Assembly (NCBI GenBank): GCA_027676805.1
Contig: JAQENU010000001.1
Location: forward strand, 1-64,000
Source of the DNA: Coprobacillaceae bacterium UN01-12pH3A
GTDB taxonomy: Bacteria > Bacillota_I > Bacilli_A > Erysipelotrichales > Coprobacillaceae
Reading direction: 5' to 3'
DNA: 64,000 nucleotides
Positions 43,510 through 51,014 of this stretch are shown in pieces. A model generated the notes under the pieces. That model was not told the origin of the DNA and searched no databases. It saw only the letters and a program-made list of their open reading frames with translations. The position numbers and the translations under genes were made by a program. How positions within the stretch are numbered: the stretch's first letter is position 1; every line of letters begins with the position of its first letter.

Positions 43510-44874
43510 TTAATTCTTAAAGCTATGAATTGGTGCCGGTACTCTGCCGCCACGGTTTACAAATTTAGAACAGTCGTATTCGTTGACCTTCATGATTGGC
43601 GCATAGCCTAACAATCCGCCAAATACCGCTTCTTCCCCAACATCTTTTCCGATGACAGGAATGATTCTTACTGCTGTTGTTTTTTGGTTGATCATCCCGA
43701 TGGCCATTTCATCTGCAATAATTCCGGAAATGGTGCTGTCTGTTGTTTTGCCCGGAATTGCGATCATATCCAGTCCGACTGAACACACACATGTCATTGC
43801 TTCTAGTTTTTCAAGGGTCAATGCTCCGGCTCTTGCCGCGTCGATCATTGCTTGATCCTCGCTGACCGGAATAAATGCACCGCTTAATCCACCAACATAA
43901 GAAGATGCCATGACTCCGCCTTTTTTAACTTGATCATTTAAAATTGCTAATGCGGCGGTTGTTCCAGGTGCACCCACTGATTCTAATCCCATTTCTTCTA
44001 AAATTTCAGCAATACTGTCTCCTACAGCCGGTGTAGGCGCTAAAGAAAGGTCGATAATGCCAAAGGACACATCTAATTTTTTAGAAGCTTCCTGTGCCAC
44101 TAGCTGTCCGACACGGGTAATCTTGAATGCTGTTTTCTTAATGGTTTCACATAACTCACCAAAATCTTTTCCACGTGCCTGTTCGATTGCCTTTTTAACA
44201 ACACCAGGACCGCTGACCCCGACATTGATGATGCAGTCTGCTTCTGTCACCCCATGGAAAGCCCCTGCCATAAACGGATTGTCATCGGGAGCATTACATA
44301 AAATAACCAATTTTGCACATCCCAAAGAATCCTTTTCTTTTGTCAATTCTGCTGTATCTTTAATAATCTTTCCGCATAATTTAATCGCATCCATGTTCAG
44401 TCCTGTTTTGGTAGATCCAACCACCACTGAGCTGCAAACGGAATCCGTCACTGCCATTGCTTCAGGAATCGATTCAATCAGTAATTTTTCAGCCGGCGAC
44501 ATCCCTTTTGATACGACAGCTGTATATCCGCCGATAAAATTGACACGTGTAGCTTTTGCCGCTTTATCCAATGCTTTCGCAATTTTCACAAAGTCCTGTG
44601 TTGTATGACAACTGCTGCTGCCAACAAATCCGATCGGTGTTATAGAGATTCTCTTATTTACGATCGGTACTCCAAACTTCTTTTCGATTTCTTCTCCGAC
44701 AGAAACTAAATTTTGTGCCTTTGTTGTGATTTTACGATAGATATTTTCACACACCTTATCAATATCACTATCCATACAATCTAACAAGCTGATTCCCATT
44801 GTAATCGTTCTTACATCCAGGTTTTCCTGTTCGATCATTTTATTGGTTTCATTTACTTCAAACGTATTAATCAT
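43510..44874 (-). CDS. PFL (DUF711/UPF0210) family protein
   Basis: A 454-residue cytoplasmic protein of the UPF0210/DUF711 family, distantly related to pyruvate formate-lyase folds. It has long Gly/Ala-rich segments such as [28 protein letters not shown] and [17 protein letters not shown]. It is recurrently paired with the small ACT protein upstream in Firmicutes, as here. No enzymatic activity is established. GGAGGT ribosome site, 12 bases after the ACT gene. Confidence 0.93.
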   Translation of the reverse strand: MINTFEVNETNKMIEQENLDVRTITMGISLLDCMDSDIDKVCENIYRKITTKAQNLVSVGEEIEKKFGVPIVNKRISITPIGFVGSSSCHTTQDFVKIAKALDKAAKATRVNFIGGYTAVVSKGMSPAEKLLIESIPEAMAVTDSVCSSVVVGSTKTGLNMDAIKLCGKIIKDTAELTKEKDSLGCAKLVILCNAPDDNPFMAGAFHGVTEADCIINVGVSGPGVVKKAIEQARGKDFGELCETIKKTAFKITRVGQLVAQEASKKLDVSFGIIDLSLAPTPAVGDSIAEILEEMGLESVGAPGTTAALAILNDQVKKGGVMASSYVGGLSGAFIPVSEDQAMIDAARAGALTLEKLEAMTCVCSVGLDMIAIPGKTTDSTISGIIADEMAIGMINQKTTAVRIIPVIGKDVGEEAVFGGLLGYAPIMKVNEYDCSKFVNRGGRVPAPIHSFKN

Positions 44875-44886
44875 CCTAGACCTCCG

Positions 44887-45159
44887 TTAAATACGATGCA
44901 TCTTATTAAAGATGTTTTCGTGTTGTAATTTAATATTGACTCCGATTTCTTTTCCTAAAGCATCCAGCTCATCAGCGACATTCCCAAAAGTTTCTTCAAC
45001 TTTTGAAGCATCGACGATCATCATCATATTAAAATAATCCTGTACGATGGTTTGTGAGATATCTAAAATGTTCATTTCATGTTTCGCTAGAAAAGTACAT
45101 ACTTTTGCGATAATTCCTACTTGATCTTTTCCTACTACGGTAATGACTGCTTTGTTCAT
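44887..45159 (-). CDS. ACT domain protein (UPF0237)
   Basis: A 90-residue single ACT domain: KAVITVVGKDQVGIIAKV at the N terminus and NILDISQTIVQDYFNMMMIVD in the middle. ACT domains bind small ligands, often amino acids. Its constant partner is the PFL-family gene downstream, so it may be its regulatory subunit; this is inference. The ATG at 45159 follows AAGGAGG at proper spacing; upstream in-frame starts do not. Confidence 0.92.
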   Translation of the reverse strand: MNKAVITVVGKDQVGIIAKVCTFLAKHEMNILDISQTIVQDYFNMMMIVDASKVEETFGNVADELDALGKEIGVNIKLQHENIFNKMHRI

Positions 45160-45229
45160 ATACATCCTCCTTGTTATATCTGTTAGCATTATAACAAAAT
45201 ACGGTTTAAAATACTACCTGTGATTCTAT

Positions 45230-45268
45230 AAAAAAACCGGTAAAAAGAAGACTTTTACCGGTTTTTAG
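45230..45268. terminator. Strong bidirectional hairpin
   Basis: AAAAACCGGTAAAA / CTTTTACCGGTTTTT forms a long stem with A and T runs on either side. It terminates the minus-strand IIB-like gene before the ACT gene. Confidence 0.85.
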
Positions 45269-45271
45269 CTA

Positions 45272-45571
45272 TTATAATCGCAAGATCTTTTTTACTTTAT
45301 CTAAGACTGCTCGACCGTTCATGGTGCCATAGTCTACCATATCAATCATTTGAATGGGAATTGATCGTCTTATCGTCTCTTGAATGTGATGTTTTTCAAA
45401 GCGTTCTTGGGGTGATAAGAGAATGACATCGGCTTTATCACTCCATGTGTTCAAGTCTTCTTTTAACACAGGATGAATCGTAATTTCAATGCTATCGTCC
45501 CTGGCGGCTGCTTCCATATTATGTATCAACATATTAGGGGCTTCGGGACATTCGATGATAATCGTCTTCAT
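45272..45571 (-). CDS. Degenerate PTS IIB-like protein (lactose/cellobiose fold)
   Basis: A 99-residue protein homologous to the IIB protein encoded divergently at 45,772. Both share the alpha/beta core and end with YGTMNG. The phosphocysteine position C8 is kept (IIECPEAPN), but the phosphate-binding loop AAGMSTS is replaced by PEAPNML, so normal phosphotransfer is doubtful. It may be a regulatory or binding paralogue. The ATG at 45571 follows AAGGAGGAG. Promoter TTTACA-17-TATGAT lies upstream. Confidence 0.75.
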   Translation of the reverse strand: MKTIIIECPEAPNMLIHNMEAAARDDSIEITIHPVLKEDLNTWSDKADVILLSPQERFEKHHIQETIRRSIPIQMIDMVDYGTMNGRAVLDKVKKILRL

Positions 45572-45598
45572 TGCCAGCTCCTCCTTTTTTCTACTTAT

Positions 45599-45627
45599 AT
45601 CATACAATGTGTGACAATTTATGTAAA
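45599..45627 (-). promoter_or_regulatory. Promoter of the degenerate IIB-like gene
   Basis: On the minus strand TTTACA (45627-45622) and TATGAT (45604-45599) are 17 bases apart. Confidence 0.7.
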
Positions 45628-45707
45628 CCCTTCCATTTGCTTTTTGTCAAGATCTTTGCTTAAAAAAATATTCTGCATACATTTATATATACCGCTTTCA
45701 AAAAGAC

Positions 45708-45736
45708 GTGACAAATGAGTGAAAATGTGCTTTAAT
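45708..45736 (+). promoter_or_regulatory. Promoter of the canonical PTS IIB gene
   Basis: GTGACA (45708-45713) and TTTAAT (45731-45736) are 17 bases apart, with TGC before the -10. A half-site CCGCTTTCA just upstream (45691-45699) resembles the right half of a CcpA cre element, but the left half does not fit. Confidence 0.6.
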
Positions 45737-45771
45737 ATATATGTAAATTAATTATATAGGAGGAACTTACA

Positions 45772-46089
45772 ATGGTAAGAATTATGTTAGCATGTGCAGC
45801 TGGTATGTCAACTAGTTTATTAGTAACTAAAATGCAAACAGCAGCTAAAGAAGAAGGAGTAGAAGCAGAAATCTGGGCAGTACCAGAAGCAGACGTTGAA
45901 AAAAACGTTGGTAAATTTGATGTATGTTTATTAGGACCTCAAGTACGTTTCAAATTAAAAGCTATCCAAAAAATCGCTGATGGTAAATGGCCAGTAGATG
46001 TTATCGAAATGACAGCTTATGGTACTATGAACGGTAAAAAAGTATTTGACTTTGCTATGGATACTTACAACAATTTCTATAACAAATAA
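45772..46089 (+). CDS. PTS sugar transporter subunit IIB, lactose/cellobiose family (orphan)
   Basis: A 105-residue cytoplasmic phosphocarrier with intact loop CAAGMSTS, phosphorylated at Cys8. In a complete system it passes phosphate from IIA to the sugar on membrane IIC. No IIA or IIC gene is present, so it serves a distant permease or has a regulatory role. TAGGAGGAA ribosome site and codons strongly biased to a small set suggest very high expression. It faces away from its degenerate paralogue. Confidence 0.93.
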   Translation: MVRIMLACAAGMSTSLLVTKMQTAAKEEGVEAEIWAVPEADVEKNVGKFDVCLLGPQVRFKLKAIQKIADGKWPVDVIEMTAYGTMNGKKVFDFAMDTYNNFYNK

Positions 46090-46097
46090 TAAACTAT

Positions 46098-46136
46098 TAA
46101 AATAAAAGACGGGGGGGTTCTCCTCCGTTTTTTATT
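46098..46136 (+). terminator. Terminator after the PTS IIB gene
   Basis: A short CGGGGG / CCTCCG stem (one G-U pair) with a TTCT-containing loop, then a run of six T residues. Confidence 0.7.
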
Positions 46137-46145
46137 ACTTGAAAA

Positions 46146-46703
46146 ATGAAAAAAATATTAGTGGTAAGTGATACTCATATGGATAATGATACGTTTTCTT
46201 TAATCACTGAGCATCATCGTGACTGTGATTATTTTGTTCACTGCGGGGATTCGTCTCTGCCCTATAATGACCCTTTATTAAACGGGTATATCACAGTGAT
46301 TGGCAATCATGATGATGATCCTCATTATGATCAAAATCGTTTTTTTAAAGTGGAAGATCAGCGAATATTCGTTACCCATGGGCATCTCTATGATGTTTAT
46401 TTAAGTTATGACAAATTGTATCACAAAGCAAAGCAAATGAACTGTTCTCTCGTCTTGCATGGCCATACTCATATTCCTCATTTACAGACGATTAACGGCA
46501 TTACTTTTATCAATCCCGGCAGCGTGATGTTTAATCGCTCTCACTACGGCTACGGCACGTATGCGATCGTATTGATTGATCATGCTCAGGTATCCGTTCA
46601 CTTTTATCATCACGAAACCCATCAGATCGTCGATGATATTGTTCTGTCAGACGGGGAAGAAATGCTGAAGGAATTCGGTTTCAGCCATGATTTAACATTT
46701 TAA
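46146..46703 (+). CDS. YfcE/MJ0936-family metallophosphoesterase
   Basis: A 185-residue cytoplasmic phosphodiesterase. The dinuclear metal motifs appear in order: SDTHMD (near 8), HCGDSS (near 32), IGNHDDD (near 52), VTHGH and LHGHTHIP with NPGS after it. Family members cleave phosphodiesters in vitro and the physiological substrate is not settled. The start is weak: no Shine-Dalgarno precedes the ATG, which lies just after the IIB terminator, so low translation or read-through is likely. Confidence 0.9.
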   Translation: MKKILVVSDTHMDNDTFSLITEHHRDCDYFVHCGDSSLPYNDPLLNGYITVIGNHDDDPHYDQNRFFKVEDQRIFVTHGHLYDVYLSYDKLYHKAKQMNCSLVLHGHTHIPHLQTINGITFINPGSVMFNRSHYGYGTYAIVLIDHAQVSVHFYHHETHQIVDDIVLSDGEEMLKEFGFSHDLTF

Positions 46704-46704
46704 A

Positions 46705-46730
46705 AGCACCTCCTAGGAGGTGCGATTTTT
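46705..46730. terminator. Terminator between convergent genes
   Basis: The perfect palindrome GCACCTCC-TA-GGAGGTGC (46706-46723) is flanked by AAAA and GATTTTT, serving mainly the phosphodiesterase gene. Confidence 0.8.
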
Positions 46731-46731
46731 A

Positions 46732-49251
46732 TTATACAACGTCTTTCATATTTTCAATTGCCTGTACTCTTCGAATATTGTTTAGTGAAATCAACACCAA
46801 AACTGCTACTAACAGGATATCAAAAATCATAATCGATACAATCAATGTTAATAAGATGTTTTGTCCTAATTGGAAAGCGGCAGACAGCTTCAGTTTTGAT
46901 TCCAGTATACAGATTGGAATAAAGATGGCTGTAACCAAAGCGGAAGCATTGATATACCCTTCCAAATACTCAAAAACAAAGAGTTTGTAAAGCTGGTACG
47001 AAGTCATTCCGACGGACTTCATAATACTGATGTCTCCGCGTTTTAAATGCACATTTCCCACAAGGACATTGTTGATATTTAAAACTGAAATGACAAATAA
47101 TAAGAAGAATAACGGATACAGCAAGGATTCAATCATAAAGGATACTACCTTGTTTTCCTGTGCTCTTAATAAGACATTGTCATAGGTATACGTATCCTGA
47201 GCTCCGGAATTGGAAATGGCTTTATCGATTGCCAGCGTTGCTTTTGTCACTGTTGCCTTATTGCTTAAAACAATCTTTGCCGCTTCTTTAACAGTGAAGT
47301 ATTGTTGGTACTTGATACCATAATTAGAGGACATGGCAACAATACGCGGATACTCATCATAATCACAATAGAGTCCCTCAGCGCCTTCATCAACTAATGC
47401 AATAGCCGCAACATTTTCGTAGAGTGTTTCTAATGACTCTGTCATGTATAAACGATCCCCTACTTTGAGCTGATCAAATAAGCCCTCTGCTACTTTTGAT
47501 CCCTTTCTTAATACAACGACCATTCCGCCGTTATCTAAATCATCTAATGATCCAGCAACAACATAAGGCTTCAATTTATCTAGCTGATGATGATCTAAAA
47601 GCAAGGTAGCGGTTTGAATCTGACCGTACATAATACCGTTTTCATCTGTATTTTCTACATAACTAACACGTGCATTGCTTTTATAAGTTTTAAAATTATC
47701 CTGATTGATCGCGTCTACCGGGTACTGAATGTAAGGTCCTAAAACTTGACGCTTAATATCCATTGACTCCGGAATCAATTCACGGTCATCAATCGCCTGA
47801 TATAATTCGTCATAAATCCCAAGATTGATCGGTGTCGCTGTATTCATGGGAATAGAGTTCTCGATCGAAAAGTCGTAATTAACAGAAGCGGTTTCATTTT
47901 TATATGAGAAGTTGCTTAGAAACACAGCAAAGAAAATAACCGTAGTTAGTATAAGCAAAGCAAAAGACTGAAAAATATTTCGAGTTTGCTTTTTTAAACG
48001 CCCGTTATAAATCAAGAACATTTTCCAAGAAAAACTCTTTGACATATAGCTTTGACGCTGACGAGGCGGATCATAATTGTAAGCTACATCCTTTAAGTCA
48101 TCGATTGCACTAGAATGAATGTAACGGCTGTAAGAATGGTGTCCCAAAATCAGCATTAATCCAAATCCAATTAGGAATGATGAAATCAATGTATATGGAT
48201 TCATAATCATTGACCAAGCAAATGGTAAAGCTAATTGTTTGATAAACATCTTTAATACAAAGTAAGAAACTAAAATACCAAACACAATTCCTAAAAAGGC
48301 CCCAAGCAGCCCTAATGCCGACAATTCAATCTTTAATAAATGATTGATATCTTTAGGAGTTGCTCCAATAGATTTTAATAGACCAAATTCTTTTCGACGA
48401 TCTTTATCAGTAATAATAAAGACATTTTTCAAAGAAATGACTGACATCATGACAGCAATAAGAACAATGGCTGCAAACATGACTAACAGGGTCGTAGTAT
48501 CTTTTAAATAGTTTTTTACGGTATCATAAGAAATTGCGGAATTATTCATCTGAATTTCTTGGGTATCGGTATGAAAAATCTCACTGATCATCGTTAAAGA
48601 GTCAGCTCGCTGTACCTGATCATCACGAATGATCACATTGCGATTGGTGCTATCATTATTATCCATCACATAAACCGGAGCGGCTGAGGTTGTCAGCTGA
48701 GCAAATAATTCAGTCGCTTCATAGACACCAACGACTTTATAAGAAGCGGTTTTGCTCGGTGTCTGATTGAATACACTGCTGTCTACTTGATATATACCAT
48801 TGGAAGCGGCATTTGATTCAATCAGCTCCAATGAGAGCGTATCCCCTACTTTTAATCCTAACTGATTAGGAACAACGATTTCATCATTGGCATTTGGCAG
48901 GGTACCTGTTTCAATGATGATCGGCAAAGGAGATTCTTCTTCAAGCGGGGTTAACTGATGAAGCGCTAATGATTGATCCTGATACGTTGAATATGTATTC
49001 AAATCATAATCATAGGTAGTCTGATGACGCGTTAACGGTTCGCCTTCATTACTATTAAGGATGTAATGATATTCTCCTGTCGTTTCCTTGTTGGGAATCT
49101 TAGTTAAAGAAAAGACATTTGTAAACAGGGTTAAAGAAGTAAAAATAATCGCAACACTTAAGGAGATCGCAATCAAGCTTAGTAGTGTACGTTGTTTTTT
49201 CTTTACAATATTGATAAGAGCTAATTTATTAATATATTTACTTACCTTCAT
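46732..49251 (-). CDS. MacB/FtsX-type ABC transporter permease
   Basis: An 839-residue membrane protein with the duplicated FtsX-like layout. One helix lies near 17-40, then a large extracellular domain (about 60-250), three helices (about 258-375), a further helix near 430-450, a second extracellular domain (about 460-690) and three C-terminal helices. The segments before the helices contain the KEFGLLKSIGAT and GDISIMKSVGMT motifs typical of FtsX cores. Such systems usually work as mechanotransmitters or export peptides or lipoproteins. It overlaps its ATPase gene by 14 bases. Confidence 0.88.
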   Translation of the reverse strand: MKVSKYINKLALINIVKKKQRTLLSLIAISLSVAIIFTSLTLFTNVFSLTKIPNKETTGEYHYILNSNEGEPLTRHQTTYDYDLNTYSTYQDQSLALHQLTPLEEESPLPIIIETGTLPNANDEIVVPNQLGLKVGDTLSLELIESNAASNGIYQVDSSVFNQTPSKTASYKVVGVYEATELFAQLTTSAAPVYVMDNNDSTNRNVIIRDDQVQRADSLTMISEIFHTDTQEIQMNNSAISYDTVKNYLKDTTTLLVMFAAIVLIAVMMSVISLKNVFIITDKDRRKEFGLLKSIGATPKDINHLLKIELSALGLLGAFLGIVFGILVSYFVLKMFIKQLALPFAWSMIMNPYTLISSFLIGFGLMLILGHHSYSRYIHSSAIDDLKDVAYNYDPPRQRQSYMSKSFSWKMFLIYNGRLKKQTRNIFQSFALLILTTVIFFAVFLSNFSYKNETASVNYDFSIENSIPMNTATPINLGIYDELYQAIDDRELIPESMDIKRQVLGPYIQYPVDAINQDNFKTYKSNARVSYVENTDENGIMYGQIQTATLLLDHHQLDKLKPYVVAGSLDDLDNGGMVVVLRKGSKVAEGLFDQLKVGDRLYMTESLETLYENVAAIALVDEGAEGLYCDYDEYPRIVAMSSNYGIKYQQYFTVKEAAKIVLSNKATVTKATLAIDKAISNSGAQDTYTYDNVLLRAQENKVVSFMIESLLYPLFFLLFVISVLNINNVLVGNVHLKRGDISIMKSVGMTSYQLYKLFVFEYLEGYINASALVTAIFIPICILESKLKLSAAFQLGQNILLTLIVSIMIFDILLVAVLVLISLNNIRRVQAIENMKDVV

Positions 49252-50401
49252 GATAGAACGTCGGTTCCTTTTCTTCGATTGCTTTCATCAGCATTTTTTT
49301 GCGTTTTGTTGTCATCCATCTCGCATTGTCAAAGGTATCGACAAATTGAAGCAGCTCTTCTTTTGTTGAAATGGATTTAACAACTTTATTCTTTTTCATG
49401 TTTTTAAATTCAATACATCTAGCTCTTGCAAAAACATCCATTCCTTCTAAGAATAAATCAAAGTACACTTTCATGACATCTTCTACTTTTTCATCTGTTT
49501 TGTCATCCGTCGTCTTTAAATCTTCATTATAAATAAAGAAAAGTGTACGAAGCATTTCATTATAATCAATAACGAAGTTTCCGGTTTTCATATCCCATTT
49601 TTCATATTCTTCATCGATATGTACTGAGAACTCCATATTATCTAATTTTTCCTGTGCACGTTTGAAAATTTCGTCCTTATCTAAACGTTTAATTGAAGTT
49701 TCTTCAATCGGACTATCTTCCCCTTCGGTTTGGAAGTCCTTAATGATATGTCCATCCTGAATCTCTAAAACACGATCTGCATAGCGGGCTAAATTCAAGT
49801 CGTGTGTAATCATGACGATGGTTTGGTTATATTTTTTAGAAGCCAGTACTAAGAATTCCATAATTTCTTTTGCTAACTTACTATTTAAGTTTCCAGTGGG
49901 TTCATCGGCTAAAATGATGCTCGGCTTATGAATCAAGGCTCTTGCAATCGCAACACGCTGCTGTTCTCCACCTGACATTTTACTTGGATAGAAATCCAAT
50001 CGATCTTTAATTCCCAATAATTCCACTAATTCATTGAAATATTGGCGGTCAACCTTTTTTTCATCCAGCATCAACGGCAGTTCGATATTTTCTCTTGCAG
50101 TCAACACTGGAACTAAGTTGAAGAACTGATAGATGATCCCTACTTCTCTTCTTCTAAAGATCGCTAAGCCTTCCTGATCCAGTTTTGTTACATCCTTACC
50201 GTTAATGAAAATTTCACCGGTAGTAACGGTATCTACCCCAGCCATCATATGCATCAAAGTGGATTTACCTGAACCGGAGGTTCCGATGATACAAACAAAT
50301 TCTCCTCTCTCAATAGAAAAAGAAGAATTTTTTAGGGCTTCTACCTTAATATCGCCAGAACCATAGGTTTTACTGACGTTTTTAACATTAATTACTGCCA
50401 T
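49238..50401 (-). CDS. ABC transporter ATPase (MacB/LolD type) with C-terminal extension
   Basis: A 387-residue protein. Residues 1-220 are a MacB-type ATPase: Walker A GTSGSGKST (40-48), signature MSGGEQQ (142-148), Walker B with catalytic Glu167 (LADEPTGNLN) and switch His200. Residues about 225-387 form an extra, mainly helical and acidic domain with no motif I recognise; ordinary family members end near 230. It is coupled to the FtsX-type permease downstream. It is preceded by an XRE regulator gene and its terminator. Confidence 0.9.
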   Translation of the reverse strand: MAVINVKNVSKTYGSGDIKVEALKNSSFSIERGEFVCIIGTSGSGKSTLMHMMAGVDTVTTGEIFINGKDVTKLDQEGLAIFRRREVGIIYQFFNLVPVLTARENIELPLMLDEKKVDRQYFNELVELLGIKDRLDFYPSKMSGGEQQRVAIARALIHKPSIILADEPTGNLNSKLAKEIMEFLVLASKKYNQTIVMITHDLNLARYADRVLEIQDGHIIKDFQTEGEDSPIEETSIKRLDKDEIFKRAQEKLDNMEFSVHIDEEYEKWDMKTGNFVIDYNEMLRTLFFIYNEDLKTTDDKTDEKVEDVMKVYFDLFLEGMDVFARARCIEFKNMKKNKVVKSISTKEELLQFVDTFDNARWMTTKRKKMLMKAIEEKEPTFYHEGK

Positions 50402-50477
50402 ATTATCCTCCTAATATAATAAAAATACACGTTAACATTGTAACCCTTTTCAGGTGAAAATGCAATTTATTGTATAT

Positions 50478-50513
50478 AAAAAATAATCCAGTTTATTCAG
50501 CTGGATTATTGCC
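50478..50513 (-). terminator. Terminator after the XRE regulator gene
   Basis: On the minus strand AATAATCCAG / CTGGATTATT with a 9-base loop and a T run; the stem begins inside the last codons of the regulator. Confidence 0.85.
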
Positions 50514-50846
50514 TTCAGCGGCTTTTTCTTCGTTTCTTTTTCTCTTGTATTCGATGATAAACATTACTTCTTTTAGATCTTCATCAGGCAGTTCAGTTAA
50601 CAGACGCGCAATATTTGCGATATTGTAATAATCATATTTTTTACCGCTCATGATTTCTTCTACACTACGTCCATAAAGGTTAGATAGAATCTTTAATTCC
50701 CCGACAGTGACGTCGCGTTTGCCATTTTCAATATCTGAAATGGCTGAATGGGGAACGTTTAAATAAGAAGCAACCTCTTTTTGAGTTAAATGCTTAAAGT
50801 TTCTATATACTTTTAATCTTTTCGCTAATGCCATATCAATAGCCAT
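50493..50846 (-). CDS. XRE-family transcriptional regulator
   Basis: A 117-residue protein with an N-terminal helix-turn-helix domain (about 8-65): LTQKEVASYLNVPHSAISDIENGKRD is a standard XRE recognition region. The C-terminal 50 residues are helical and charged and may serve for dimerisation. CGAGGTGA ribosome site. It is placed directly upstream of the MacB-type ABC genes on the same strand, though a terminator separates them, so control of that system is inference. Confidence 0.88.
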   Translation of the reverse strand: MAIDMALAKRLKVYRNFKHLTQKEVASYLNVPHSAISDIENGKRDVTVGELKILSNLYGRSVEEIMSGKKYDYYNIANIARLLTELPDEDLKEVMFIIEYKRKRNEEKAAEGNNPAE

Positions 50847-51014
50847 ATTCTCACCTCGATTTTAAGAATATCATAAATCGTCGTCAATTTCAATTTAGAA
50901 ATATTAAAAATATAAAATATTTTTTCCTGGGTTATATTTACGATATTTGCAACTTATTGGAAATACCTATTTTTCTTTTAAGGAAAAGCATATTTCATTT
51001 AGCAATTTTCAACA

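Noticed and set aside
44057..44608. A 183-codon open frame on the plus strand inside the PFL-family gene
   Set aside because: It is antisense to a well-conserved gene, has no ribosome site or recognisable motif, and mirrors that gene's codon pattern.
45686..45700. A CcpA cre site before the PTS IIB gene
   Set aside because: Only the right half (CCGCTTTCA) fits the consensus; the left half has three mismatches.
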